DNA of 64,000 nt from Streblospio benedicti. Lineage: Eukaryota; Annelida; Polychaeta; Spionida; Spionidae. Under the pieces are notes generated by a model, which did not search any database, was not told where the DNA came from, and saw nothing but the letters and a program-made list of their open reading frames with translations. The DNA is taken from the NCBI GenBank assembly GCA_019095985.1, contig CM032661.1, positions 25,229,944 through 25,293,943 on the forward strand. The letters are read 5' to 3'. Below, piece by piece: positions 13,201 to 26,882 of this stretch (the first letter of the stretch is position 1; the number at the start of each line of letters is the position of its first letter). Made by a program: the position numbers and the translations under genes.

Positions 13201-13455
13201 GGGACAGTGCAATATTTACCAGGCAGGGGGGACCGGGGCATTTGGTAGCGGCACAGGTACTTTTTTCAAGGTTCAAAGTAGGGGGACCGGATGATTTTTC
13301 ATTCTCTTTGGACATGGGACATGTACTTTTTTCAGCTGCTGAAATCATGGGACATCAGTTTTTTTTTCATTACATCAGCAGGGGATAAGACCTTTTTCAC
13401 ACATGTTTTTCGATATGCACCGGTCCCCCCTGCCTGTTATATATTGCACTGTCCC
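13201..13455. mobile_element. 255-bp MITE with 35-bp terminal inverted repeats
   Basis: The left end GGGACAGTGCAATATTTACC and the reverse complement of the right end, GGGACAGTGCAATATATAAC, match and the match continues through a GGCAGGGGGGACCGG block, about 35 bases with few mismatches. There is no coding capacity. I could not see a clear target site duplication, so the superfamily is open. Confidence 0.85.
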
Positions 13456-15515
13456 TACTATAGGCAATTGCTAAGTACGTTGAAGTATAATGTAACGGCT
13501 TGAAAGACGTGTCAGACGGGAAAGAGCGGTCCTCCAGCCCTGTCACCTGGGGTAGTGTCGTGACAGACCTATGGTATGCACGATGAGCTTCAAAATGGCA
13601 CTATGATGGCCTCTCAAGCACCACCCTGGCGGGCCATCCACCTGGTTAAAGAAGAACTGCCGGGTAAGCGCCGTGTAGCAAGCCGTCACATGGATGCACT
13701 TCAGGCAAGCGAGCTCGAACCCCTTCAATGTCGGTCTCCCGCCGAAATTACTAGAGTTGTAATAATCAATTAATCAAATAGCAATTACTCTTTGAAATCG
13801 TCCCATCGCCCTGCATCGTAAAATGAAAATTGGCGGTTCGTGGCATAGTATTTGTATAATACGGCGTCCATTTGTAATTTTCGAGATATGGCTTTTAAAA
13901 GCCTTAACACATTTTGTAACCTGTTACATTATACGTTTGTTTCATTATACAGTTTAACTATTGAAATTGTCATATATATATATATACACACACTAGAGTG
14001 AATAAATGTTCATTCTATAAATAAAGCCAAATAAAATATGTCATAAGTGTGAACAAGTTAACACTTTTTCATTATCCCTTAGTATAATGCTACCAGGTGT
14101 TTGGTGCAAATTAACCATGTTTTATAATATTTGAACATATTTATCACCGTATTATCGCTACCATAGCAACAACAGTACACGAACTTACTTTCTAATATGA
14201 AATATACAATGGTCATATCTTGTTCACTCGTTCCCCTGATTTTTAAATACAGTGCATACTATCGTGGTTAGATACATACTAATTTTACTTAATAATAAAA
14301 ATCTTGACATGTGCAGACCCACCATGGCAATAGTTTAAAATATAGTTTATACGGTATTCAGACTGGACAGTCCATTATGTCTCAAACCCTCTTGTTAGCA
14401 TGCTCATGGTAGACTGTGGAGAGTTAGACTCGTGCTTGATTCATCTCCTGAAGAGTGGGAGCGTCTGTTGAAATCATCGTGTCATTTCCTCGCAATCTGT
14501 TGGCTTGTATTTTCTAAATTGAGGGAACTTGAAAAACAAACGAATGCAGAGAGTTATCTCGATTTGGATTGAATTAAACGAGTGCAGAGGATTTGTATTC
14601 TAGTGCTGTTGTTTTTTTCTTAAAGCAATGTGTTTTTTTTCCTTATTCAAATACATTGCAATTTGTTGCTTTAGGATAGACGTGATAAGACTCTTATCAA
14701 TCGAAGGATTCATTATATTGTTATAGTGACAACAGCAATTTATAGTGACAACAACAATTGTTGTTGGCAACAACTGCATTTGATTTAAAATATTTAATTG
14801 AAAACTATTATGGTTCGCCGCAACAGAAAAGCTTGAACTGAAAATAAGCCAAAAGCGGGCAGGTTTACATAGGATTTTGCGTCAAGTGAAGTTCTGTAAT
14901 CTAGGCTACTTATCTCCAGGAATATACATGTATGCTAAGAGAGCACAATTGAGTTGAATTTAACAAGGCAATCGATGTCATAACATACATATAATTATTC
15001 TGAGCTGACGCGATAATAATCACTGATTCATTCAAATAAACAATTGTGTGTAGAATTGATGAGAACAACCTAACAGGATACGTGATAATACGTTTCCGCT
15101 TGATCGGGGGCTTGTTCAGTACAGGTGCAATCTACCTTACTTTACTCACAGTTGACATTTATTGAATTTCAACTGAGGTCACCGTGTGTTTTATGTTCAG
15201 AGAAAGCGACATTTAATCTATTAGATTGTCGATTACACCCAGAGCTCTTATTGGGTTTCTGTGCCTCTGGGAACCAAGAGATTGGCTTCTGTATGACAGA
15301 TTGAATGCATGGAAGCTCATCAGATTTCGTCATTGTCATTGGATATTGGAATATGCTACTAACTCATAACGTCTATGGGCATCAGTCAGTTTTTTTTCCT
15401 TCTCTCATTTCGTGCGTTAGACTGCGATAGTAAACCTCAGCACATTTACTCCTACGCAATCAATATTTAGATCAGTCAATTGTATTGATCACCAACCATT
15501 AATCAAGATATAATC
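13456..15515. other. Non-coding upstream region of paralog 2
   Basis: A slightly GC-richer part at 13500-13760 has an open frame but no recognisable domain. The rest is AT-rich with a short TA run near 13974. It should contain the promoter of the gene that starts at 15516; none was pinned down. Confidence 0.35.
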
Positions 15516-16061
15516 ATGGCCGATATCCAGCAAAACAATAAAAGCCACTGTGGTGCTTCTAATCCTAGTAAGGATAGACATTCACCACATCCTATTGTAA
15601 AACCTAAGCCAATACAGTCCCAACACACAGATACAGCATCTGCAGAAAATGTGAGACCTTCTAACAATACTGACACAACCGAAGAGAACACAAAAGCAGA
15701 GAAAGTTACTCAAAAAAGCAAAGATCCCGAATCCGACAGTGAAGATACTTTTGACTTGGAGATACCGGAGAAAAAAGAAAGATCCCGGTCAGTTACATTT
15801 TCTGAGACACCTGCAGAAATAGAAGAGATGAGGAAGAGGTTACAGAGAACGCCGACCCCGTATGCCGCTGACTCGGATGATGAGGGTGAAACTGTTGGAG
15901 GTGGTGACGAATCCACGACTGGTGAAGTGGGGCTCAAAGATGCTCCAGAGGTCACGTATGATCTAGTCAGTGATGACGAGATTACCCATTGTTCGGCAAA
16001 AGTAGCAGCTGCGACCCTGGATGGCGGGGATCCTCCTGCAGAACCCATCCCGGTGCCATGA
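15516..16061 (+). CDS. Intronless protein phosphatase 1 regulator-like protein, paralog 2
   Basis: A 181-residue frame begins with ATGGCC in good start context and ends in TGA. It shares with the 1532-2008 gene the N-terminal MA(E/D) start, a VKPK motif near residue 30, and the core: DLEIP (80-84), KERSRSVTF (87-95), SETPAEIEEMRKRLQRTPTP (96-115), then an acidic DSDDE. SVTF (92-95) fits the PP1-docking RVxF motif. The EM-basic-PTP block is like that of inhibitor-1/DARPP-32. The C-terminus is longer than in paralog 1 and has a second acidic patch around 147-155. The rest is polar and low in complexity, as expected of a disordered phosphatase regulator. The two genes are divergent, about 13.5 kb apart, which suggests an inverted duplication. 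Specific PP1 inhibition is inferred. Confidence 0.8.
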   Translation: MADIQQNNKSHCGASNPSKDRHSPHPIVKPKPIQSQHTDTASAENVRPSNNTDTTEENTKAEKVTQKSKDPESDSEDTFDLEIPEKKERSRSVTFSETPAEIEEMRKRLQRTPTPYAADSDDEGETVGGGDESTTGEVGLKDAPEVTYDLVSDDEITHCSAKVAAATLDGGDPPAEPIPVP

Positions 16062-16952
16062 ACATGTAATACAGAAATTGTATTTTCTTTCAGCAGTGAT
16101 TTGGTTTCTAGAATAACATGTGTTTGATTATGTGAATATACCTATGGAGGACTTAATTATTAAGTAGTATTGTTGATTTATATATTACATCTTATTGATG
16201 GTTTGTTGACCTATTTGTAGTATTTTGATGGCTCAGTCACACATACCGTAACCAATAATAGGCGTCTTATTCTCGGAGTGTAAACATTATAAAACTGTGA
16301 ACCAACTTCTCGTCACGCTATGTTGCTTGTGTTACAGCTATCATAATCGAACGTCAGTTAGAATAATCCTCCATAAAATAACCGTGAAACGAAACTGAAT
16401 TAATATTTTGACCACACTGAGAGATATCAAAAGTTTTAATTATATACACACATCGGAACTCTTTCTTTATTCGGCTGGTGTGACTGAGTCATTTTCGTGG
16501 TTGAATAATGTGCAGTACAAGTGCTTTTTAATATATATATACAGATTATATGTGTATTTGAAATAAAATGGTAATGCCATATTTATTATGTATGTGGTGT
16601 GAGCAATTTAGTGTTTGTGTTTAGTTAATGTGTGAATCTTTCGAGAGTGTGTGATATCTATGATCAAAAATCAACACTTCTCATCAAATCCAATACCCAG
16701 CCAAAATGAATAATTGTGGTCCACATTTTCTTTCTATTCATCACGTTTCGAATACTAATACCTTTCACTTATGCTTCATGAAACATTGTTGTTCCTTAAC
16801 CGAATCTTTATTCATCATCCCACTCAATCTGGAGATTTAAATGTTTAAATGGGGTTTCTGAGAGTGTCACAATTTACGTTGGTCATATTTTACGGTCTAA
16901 AAACCCTCGTGTAATAATATTATATATACCATTCTCTAATGTTCATTTTTTG
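16062..16952. other. 3' flank of paralog 2
   Basis: Probable 3' UTR followed by AT-rich intergenic DNA. A canonical AATAAA at 16562-16567 is a candidate poly(A) signal, about 500 bases after the stop. No other feature recognised. Confidence 0.4.
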
Positions 16953-17290
16953 ATGAAACATGGCGTTTCACCATGGCAACTACATGACTTCATCGGAGGT
17001 CGCACCGTATGGGTCAGAAATTCAGAACGAGGCTGGAGGAGCTGGAGCAGTGCGTGCGGTATCTCCCTCCCTCTGTTGTTGTTCAGGGCTTGTATCCTCT
17101 GGTGGATCTTAAGCGCTTCTAGTACCTGTCTTATGGTCTTTACATCCTCTTTCCCAGTGATTCAAGTGTTTTCAATGTTAAATGTGGCTTGTCGCTCGCT
17201 CACTACTCCAGTTCATCCAGCCTCGTTCTGACCCATACAGTGCAACATCCGATTAAGCCATGTAGTTACCATGGCGAACCGTTGTTTCAT
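16953..17290. mobile_element. 338-bp foldback element
   Basis: The ends are inverted copies: left ATGAAACATGGCGTTTCACC pairs with the reverse complement of the right end, and the match goes on through CCATGG, AACTACATG and GTATGGGTCAGAA to GAGGCTGG, roughly 75-80 bases with mismatches. The loop carries an open frame that looks incidental. No sure target duplication. Confidence 0.75.
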
Positions 17291-20200
17291 AAAAAAAATG
17301 AGCAGTAGAGAATTTTATATATAATATTAGTATGAATCTACCTACTGTCACTAATCTCCACTCTATCAAACCCTCGTGTAGAAACAGGTTACCAATTGAA
17401 GCTAGCGCTCGGAGAAACACGTCAAAATGTTGTAGATTGCAGCATGCATATAGTACTGAAATTCTATGATTCTGCATAATGCTCTACTATTGTAGTGTCA
17501 GTTAACGAGGCAAGCACGCACCTCCTCCTCTAATGATGAAGCCAACCTACATTTCAATGCACAATTACATTGATGGCTATATAAAGAGACGCAATGCAAC
17601 CGTATGAACGCTTGTAGGAGCATGTATGTTATGTCTACGCTATAAAGTTTCATGGTCTTGGCTCATTTCATATATAAGAGATGTCATTTTATGAAAGCTT
17701 TGCCGCATGCAATAATAACAAAAATGATGCTAATAACATAATGTGAAATCACACAAAACAAAAGGTATTGTTGATTGCCACTTTCAGAAATGACTATGTG
17801 TATTATTTTATCGAGAATTTGATTGGATCGGATGGAATGGAATCGAATCAAATTGAATCGGATTGGATTTGTTTGAATTGAATAATTCAATGATTGAATT
17901 AATTTGAATAACTTAATCGGCACTGCATCGTACATAATATGAATTGTATTCCAATACAGAGATGACTTATGAACTTTATAACCACATAGCGATCCATGTA
18001 TTAGAGCCTGAAAAACACCGGGGATTGTTGAGAACATGGAGGGCAATAGTTTTACTGGGTTTCATAACATCCCAGAATCATCTCACATTTTCTCCATACA
18101 TCCTTTATGTGACAACTATAATAACAAAAGAGGACTTAAACTAAGGAGACCTTTGTGGCTGAGTAGAAAAGAGAGAAAACAAAACCATAGTTTGAAGCAG
18201 AATATTCTTTAAAGTTGCTCCCATATGATCTAATAATGTCACAGGGCTTGCATAATTGGTTGCAGGCTCCACGTAAGTCTTCTATAAAGATCACTTGGCA
18301 AGGCCCTGATTTACTAAAAAGTTTACTATCTCTATATATGGTGACACCTAAAAATATTGTTTGGTCTTAGGATAAAAGACAGAAGCCTAAAGAACATGGT
18401 TGTCTAATGACAAGTGCTCATATTTTAGACTGGTTGGTTTGAAAGGCTGTGCTGTACATATAGCTCATTTCCATCAAGCGCTCCCTAGACACCAATTTGT
18501 AAAGAATATGAATAGAAGTACAGTCATCAATGTAGAGCCATTTACATCAGCTCATATTCATTGTTATCTGAGTGTTCTTGAGTAGCACATGTACAGCTGA
18601 ACTTGCCTTAATACGCTACCTCTTCATTGTTAGAGCTAACATATATGTGCTAGTCATCACCACGGAAGTCTGTATTAGGTGAAGAGACCGTAAATCGAAG
18701 TAATCCAAATGACATGTTTATAAAGTATATTATTGCATGAATACTGACCAATTGAGTATATAATGTACAGCAAAAGGTTACCTAATATACTCCTAAATCT
18801 ATAAGCTTAAATGGCTTCCTTGGGAAGGCTTACATTGCTCTAACCAACCCCACATACATGCCTATACGTGAATGCATATACACCTATGTGTTAAACCCGA
18901 ACGCATTAGTCAATTGACGTGAAATCCGCAGCCTACATAGTCCCTTCGCTTATCAGGATTCTTAGACAGTGTCCTTTATAGCTTCAGATAAAACGCTGCA
19001 TTCGTGAGCAGAGACAATATGGCTACTTGATGGAGGACATGTGACCATTATTGCATACTTACTGTCATTGTTGGTTCATGTTACTACAAAAGGGATCCTT
19101 TGAGGAAATAAACAGAAACAGCAATTGCATTTCTGAAAAATAAAAATAAATACATTTAACATGTCGATATCTTGTAAGGTTCGTGATAAAATTCATATTA
19201 AGAAAATATGTTGGTATAAGAAATACACGTGACAGAAATCTCTGCTTAAAACATAATAAAGGAATCTCAGACGACTTTGAATCTGGAATTCTAAGCATCT
19301 GCCAAGCAATGAAAGTCTAGTTGTGAGTAGAATAAGGTGGCTGTGATATTTGTTTAGATGCCATTAATTGAGTTTCGAAATTTCAATAGGCCTGCATTCG
19401 TCGAATAAATCATGCTCATGAATGAAATTGTGAGAACGTCTGAAAAAAATTGCACTCCCACATAATTGTAACAATGGAAATTAGCCCTGGACAAGAGGGG
19501 TTGGTGGCTGGGTGAGTGTTGTGGATGCACTATCGGAGCAGTCAGATAGTGGTGAAACTGGTCCGAACGCACCTTCCCCACAACCTCAACCCCTTTGTGG
19601 ACAGTTGTTTTACATGCTGCAGTCCACCAGAATGCACAATTTGTATGCTTCACATGAAATATTTTCTTGCGTCGGTGCGTGCTGACTGCCCTGACCATAC
19701 CCGCTCGTTTTGCTTTCTCACTTTGTAGTTGATTATTGGCATGTTTATGTCGCTCACTCTACTTTTTCATGTTTCTTCACAATGTGAGCAACCCTTCGCT
19801 TCGCCCCAACCCCCACACACGTGACAAAAGCTGAACTGTTAAACAAACAATCACTGAGCTACTTCACCAAATATGGTATAATGTCAGTCCGTGAACATTC
19901 AGTTCATTTCCGCAGTAATGCAGAAGCAAAACGTCTTGTTCTACATTGGTAAATTAGGCTTGCATCGAGAACACGTGTGTCACATGCTGAGACTGGAATC
20001 AATCTCTGTCGTAAAGCATTATCACATTAGTAGAGCGTCCCTTGCCCTATAGATTTCAATTTGGGTGCAATTCAGTGCCTTATCTAAATCTCTCTAGACG
20101 AAAATTAATTCTCACAGTGAGCTATGATCATGGCGGGCTACTTGATTCGCGCTGCCAGTGACTCTGCTTTCACTGAGGAGTGACTTGTGTATGTATAAGG

Positions 20201-21697
20201 GGGGGGGGGTTACCGTGCGTTCCAGAAAGAGGAAGAGTGGGGGCCGGTATTAGGTTGAGAAACATCAGCTCTATTCTTTCGTCGGTTTCACAATATGCAG
20301 TTGAATCGCGAATGCAAATGGGTGGAAGCTATACTGGCCTAAACTTGACTAGATAACTAGTGTTCTGATATATTTTATCAAACGCTGTTCATGATGTTTC
20401 TATGGACGTTCTGTAATGAAAGGGATACGTGTTACTTACACGTAATTAAACAAACTGTCCATTTGAGTTTTGGTATGTGGCATAAAGCCATTAAATGCAT
20501 TTATATGCGACTTCAGACCTCTGCATGGTCGTTCTCACATGCTTGTTAATTTCAACACTGCTTATCCTCCCCTTACGTTCTCTCCCACATCTTCATTCTA
20601 TCCACAGAGGAACGGTCTCTCACACGTCGCAAGAACTTTCTATTTGGGCTAATGAATATTACCTCTAGAGCGATAATGCATTTAACCATCAAATATTTAT
20701 AGTCTTTTATACTACTGTCTTCCCGTGCTTCTCGCGAACCTCAGTGTCAATTATCGGAGCATAATAGTGCATGCAGCTAATGCAGTGCCGACAACTAGCG
20801 AAAGTATAAAGAGCGCCGAGTACCATTCTCATCTATTTCATGGTTATCATTTCAATCAGTCGTTGAAAATAAAACTAGAATCTTTACAATGTAAAAGAGA
20901 TTACCGGAGACCGACGATGGCTGAGTCCACTTGCATCAAATAATCATCAGATTTATGTGTATCCCTAGCTTTCAAATAGTATTACTGCAGTTATTAGAAA
21001 ATGGTGCGCAGAAAGCCACATTTGATAGCAGAGCTTCTTCATAAATTGTATATTTCTTTATACGCAACAAGTGACATGTGTGATGTGTAAACAGGAGCAG
21101 ATCACACGAATCTGACCTGAGTACACGCAGATTGTGACAGATTTATGATGCATGAACACGCTATCGGCTCTTTAGTTCACTTGCAGGATGTAAATTCGTG
21201 TTCAACTCACCCCATGTTGCTCCAACTGTCAGTCGCTGTTCGGCAAGTTGGAAGTTGTTGATTTTGTGGACCAATTTTCAAACATTTATATTCATGTAAG
21301 AATGGTATTAGCCTATCACACGGTCGTTAAATGATCTGACATAAAGGCATATTCTAAAAGTTTCTGTATAACGCAAACCTTGCTGAATGTATTGCAAACG
21401 TGACGTCATTAACTAAAAGCACGTGGCTTATATTTTTAGAACAGCAATCTATTTACAGAGCAGCTATATAGCTGATGTATATGGGTATTTTCCCGTTCAA
21501 GCATGTGTTATAGTTCATATGTAATGGAAAGCTTTGATCAAGATCATATACTTAATGGCTTGACTAATCCTTACCCGCTAAATCACCCATGCATGCTGCT
21601 ACTTATGCAGCTGGTGCTACTGAATACTCTGGTTTTAAAGGCTATAACAGGCCAGGATGTTTGAGGCTGTATATTTAATATCAGTGGAATTCCTGGG
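17291..21697. other. Non-coding stretch
   Basis: AT-rich. It holds a short GGAAT/GATTG-type simple repeat at about 17819-17905 and a run of ten G at about 20201-20210. Open frames are short and without support. No transposon ends recognised. Confidence 0.4.
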
Positions 21698-22105
21698 GTT
21701 TTGTAAAAGACCTTATATCTATTAGAGCTCGAGGCTGTCACAATTGTACTTGCTCTTCTTATTTGCACTTGATATATTGTTTACATGAGTTTAATGTTCT
21801 GTTGATTAGGTATGCATTTTATGGGGTCATTATTTTCTTTGTATATATTTGTCTACCGCTTAGTAATCGAAAACTAAAATGTGCGCAAATATATTAATTT
21901 TAATTTCAATTTCAAAGCAATAGCTTCCTGATCACAAATTTGTGATCAGGAAATGAAATTTAAATCAAAATTAATATATTTACGTACATTTTAGTTTTTG
22001 GATTACTAAGCAGTAGACAAATGTATACAAAGAAAATAAAGTTTATGTGAGCGTTTTTGTAATTATAAAGGAAACAACCGTTAGATATAAGGTCTTTTGA
22101 AAGAC
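21698..22105. repeat. Long palindrome
   Basis: The arms fold on a perfect 24-base palindrome centred near 21942 (CTGATCACAAATTTGTGATC at its core). The inner arms stay similar for about 100 bases each side (TCTTTGTATA...GACAAA pairing with its complement at 22010-22040). A further matching pair lies at about 21698-21722 and 22081-22104 (AAGACCTTATATCT versus its complement). No coding content. It may be a foldback transposon or an inverted duplication. Confidence 0.8.
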
Positions 22106-25100
22106 TAGAATGATATATATATGGTGGGATGAAGAAGACAGTCTATTCTTTCTAACGCAATGCCTTCTAGCAAAATATTCCGTTTTGACAGACGAAGTAA
22201 AGGATGGAAATTTTGTGAGGCAAAATTATACCTGTTATTTACCTACAAGGCACGTTGATATTATATTGTACCATCAAAAACAGATAAATATTCCATCTAA
22301 CAGTTCGTGTGGCATAGTTCTGATCATTATATACACTGAAATTTTTCGTTTATTTGTACTAAAATGTTCGCAACATGATGCTACTAACTCCCAACACCCT
22401 TTTACCACACCCATGTTGAATAGATTTCGCCAATATCGACTGGCAGTTGAAGCACCGTTCCTCATGAACACTTTGGGGGCGTAACGTAGCATTTGGAATA
22501 ACAAGATAAGAGTCAAAGTAGTAAGTGGTAATGTTAACTCTTTGTCATCTGCATCTAAATCTAAAAAAAATAGACGCACATTGTAATATTTAAGTAGATT
22601 CAACTGCAAAAAAATAAAATTGTAACTTCTCCCAGCCCAATGAATTTACTGTCGATATATCAGTATATTGCAATTGTGTAAGGTGTGGTATACTATTAAC
22701 AATACCATGCATATTATCACATAACTTTCAGTGCGAATACACACAAATACACGTATATTGCCACTATGACGTCAATACGTGTTCTACTTTATATTGCCAT
22801 TCTGCATGACTGATATCATTATATAGCTACATTATACATGGCTCTTCTCCGACTCATTGTCCTGCAAGAAATAATGGGCATCTTCTGGTGCAGAGCAAGT
22901 GCTAAATGATTCATTATTCAGTGATACTGAAATTTGGGGTAATAAAACCTATATGATTGATGAAAATCTCCTAATTATATGTGCAATGTGCAGACGTTTG
23001 GTGCTTGCGTTGCAATTTTAAAACACACAGAACAATAAAAAGTACACAATTGAAACACTTGCTGCATTTATTTACAACTACATGCGAACATTCGGTAACA
23101 CTTATATATGTTTAGGCTGCACAAAAAGAAAATATTATTTCCAATATGCAAACCGGGAACCGACTTATTTGAACTGGAGATTTATAAATACTTAACATTT
23201 AGATATGCATTTATATTCATACGGTGGTTTCTTCAAACGTTCTATGTTACAATGAAACAACAACAGAATACATATCGTGTCTCCTACAATGAATGTAAAT
23301 TAGACCGCGCGTATACATCTTAGTTCATGAAGATGAACAATAAGTTGCTTCTAAGGTTACATTTCGGATTTCCCTTGTGGGTATTCGATAGCTTTAAAAA
23401 CATGCAAGTGGCTCAACAGCAGACTGTCTAGACGTGGCAATACTACAAATACACACAAATATGGCAAACCTGTCTCTACAGTTTATTTAAAAGTGTTCGA
23501 AAATATCATTATCTTTTATTTTTACAGCACCATGATGATTCAATTGCTTATGCCAGCGTTATTAAATTACTAATTATCGTTTTAAATTATCGGTTTAAAT
23601 GTCTTCGGTGAGACAAAATCTTCTAGAAGCAATAAACTAGTATATCATCATCAACGTGATATAGCATGATGCATGTGTCATTGTGTCAACATCGGTTCAT
23701 CCATCACCATCAGTAGCGGGAACACAGTGCGGATTGGTAGTGTGGGAGCTAAGTGCTTGTTCAATTCTCTTTAATAGAATAGGCGAGCTGGTATTCATCA
23801 TTGTAGCAGTTAAGACACAATTCAATTGCGTCTCTATGTTTAACGTTTGCTTATCTTTTTTTGTCTTGCGCTTTTGTGTGACTAGCTTGTCTTGTGCACC
23901 CCAGTTCTGTGGCAATTGTATGTACAAATGAACCAAGTGATAATACCGCTGGTTTTACTGGTGGTCTTGTGGTTATGCAATGCATTTCTCCCCTTTGCAG
24001 CGTATCGGTATCAGGTTGCCATTCTTGCCGTTGACTCAATTAAAATTGATGAACATCATGTCAAACTTGTTAGCATGTAACAACAATGGGATAAAAAGCA
24101 AAAATAACATACAAATAGATCATGGAAATCGTGTGGTAAGAGTGAATAGTCTCAAAGCTTTTCACTTATCGCCTGCGCGGGGTGAGGTGATTTTTAATAA
24201 CAGCAAGAAGCATACACATTCAAAACGAAGTGCCTCAAATAATGAGAGTAGTGTGGCTAGATCTTCCATCATTTTCTTCTTTCATATTACTGGAGTGCCG
24301 TTTTCGCCTATTTGATTTATTATGCGTAGAAAACTTTACTTTAGTCATGTAGATGTTCAGGTATATCCCCTTTGGTCGTATAATTTAGGTTCTTGCGCTA
24401 AGAATGAACGGTAGTAGTGTAGCCTATGCTACAGTTACACAGTCACTTTGGCTTCTTTCAACGTTCCAACGTTAAATGACATATTAATCCCCGGGGACAT
24501 CTATTTAGGCGATGACGGTTTGAAAGTGGTGACTTTGAATTACAAAATCTTAAAGCAGGTTTTCCATTACCATTACATATCCATCTGGAGCATTACTCGT
24601 GGTTTTCTTCAAAGAGAGGGCTCCAATTTAGATGGGAAATTACATATACAGATCTAATCTGACAGACCGTAACAAAATGTATTTGTGTTTGTCACTTAAA
24701 CTATAATACAGAGCGGTTAGGTAATAGTTGAAATTGAAGGGTGCGTTAAAATATACGAATTGTTTCTATTTGTTTTTTGTTTGTTTTTTCGTTTAACATG
24801 ATAGTAAAGTCAAGCCCATAATAGTAGCATCTGCACTTAATATAATACAAAACATGAAAACCCCAGTGAAACTCACAGTGTTAGTATGTGAGTTTGATAA
24901 GTGTTTTTTTTTCTAACATCATCCTACAAGTTATGAGGAAAAAACAATGTGTCTGTTTCATGTTGAACCCTTTTCAGCATGCAGCATGCTGTGGTAATAC
25001 AATTCGCATCATGAAAAATTCAAATAGATCTATTCACTTGCGTAGATGTCCATTTACTAAAGGTCAGATTTTCTGACGGTTGGAATGTGCAGCGTATATC

Positions 25101-25804
25101 GGAAATGTTCGTTCATTTTTAAACAAGCACTTACAGCTTGCATACAGAATTACATGCACTTATATATGATTAGGTTGTGCACTTTCAACTTAAAACTTTG
25201 CAATGCTTGTAAATACTGAATAATGTAAAAGGACTGCGCCAGTGTTTTGAACATAATGCAACCAGAAAGCACACCGCGCACATTTTTAAGGATCTGCTCA
25301 ATGTACAAGCATAAAAACACCATACAATCCTATGCCCGATTATTGTCCTTTACAGTAAATATTGGTTCATGATCCATTATAACTAAATCTAGATTTAAAA
25401 CTATACTTATGTATATTTGTAAAAAAAAATAAGGCTTGAATAGAAATTCCTCAGTCGCTCTGACCCCCACCCACACCCCACCACCATACGGGACTTAACC
25501 CCACAAGTGTCTTGCGTCACACAAATACCCTCATATTATATCTCGCGACTAATCTATGACTGATTTTCTACTATAATCATCCGAAACTACGAACCCACTT
25601 ACTTTTTAACAAATGCAGTTGTTGTGTTATCTCCAATCACGTCACATATATGGTTTGTATTTTCTTTGGTGCTGATTTTGGGTGTCAAACTGTTCAAATG
25701 TTAATCTAATGTTGTATCATTTTGAAATATACATTTTCAATTCACTGGGACTTATATAAGTATATGTAAGCTCAATGTGTTGCTTTTCATGTTAAGATTC
25801 CCTC
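22106..25804. other. Non-coding stretch
   Basis: AT-rich. The longest frame (124 codons at 22110-22484) starts at the palindrome edge and shows no domain. No splice-flanked exon or classified repeat was found. Confidence 0.4.
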
Positions 25805-26882
25805 TTTTATCTCCTGAAGTCTCCAAATACTCCAGAAGACCCCAAAAGCTTAGCATCATTTCGAGATGGATTGTGGGTGTTCTGGCTTCAAATTTGGAGT
25901 AATCTTGCTGGTTGGTTGGAAATTGGCTACTTCTACCTGGTGGTTCTGGGTCTTTCTGTAAAACCCCCCCCCCCCACCCAATTTCACCTAGGCGATTCTA
26001 GCTCGTGGTGGACGTGGGTATTTGGGCCTTAACTTTGGAGTGATCTTGCTGTTTCGTTTGAGAATGGGGCGCTTCTCTCTGGGTCTGGGTCTGTATGCTT
26101 AACTGGGGACTCGTCTGCTGCTTTGGGAGGATTATAGTTGACAGATGAAACCGTAAGTGACGCCACTCGCGGTACAATCAGAAGCAATGGAACCATGAAA
26201 GAGTCATGAAAGAGAACCATCTGTTCCAACAGTTGCGCTGTTCACGATGCTCCATAATTATTGCTCTCTTCCTGGAGGAAATGACACACTTCTGCCTGGT
26301 TCTGGCCCCAAACTGCTTATCACTACTCTTGGTGATTTTCGGCTTGTGGGCTCCCGTTTGTATTAATGAATTGTTGATTTGGGTCATCATCTTGCTTTTC
26401 TGTGTCTGGATGGCTAGCTGGATCATCATAAACTCTTTCTGCTTAAATGTGGCATTGCTGACATGTTCAGTAAGGATCATACAGATGTTCCCCTATTGTG
26501 GCCTGGTATTTGGTATTTCCAAATCGTCCCATAAGCCTGCTTGTTCATCCAGTCCATTGGGAACATCACAGACCGTTATTCCAGATGGTCCCGAACGTTT
26601 TGGCCACAAAATATGGATACGGGGTACCACAAAAAGGGTGACAATAATGTTTTCTCATTTGTGGTTTCTTTTGAAGTATCTGAGTTAGCATCGGCTATGT
26701 GAAATTGGCGGTTTAACTTTGGCCTCGTCAAAGACAATATAGAACATCTTTGGCCTCGTCCGTTCCTTTGGAAATATGTATGGTTGACAGATGAAACCGT
26801 AAATGCCCCCCCCCCCCCTGCCGTTACTATTTGAAGCAATGGGAGCATGAAACATAAGCATCTGTTCCAATAGTTCGATTGT

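Noticed and set aside
22110-22484. 124-codon frame next to the palindrome
   Set aside because: AT-rich chance frame with no motif.
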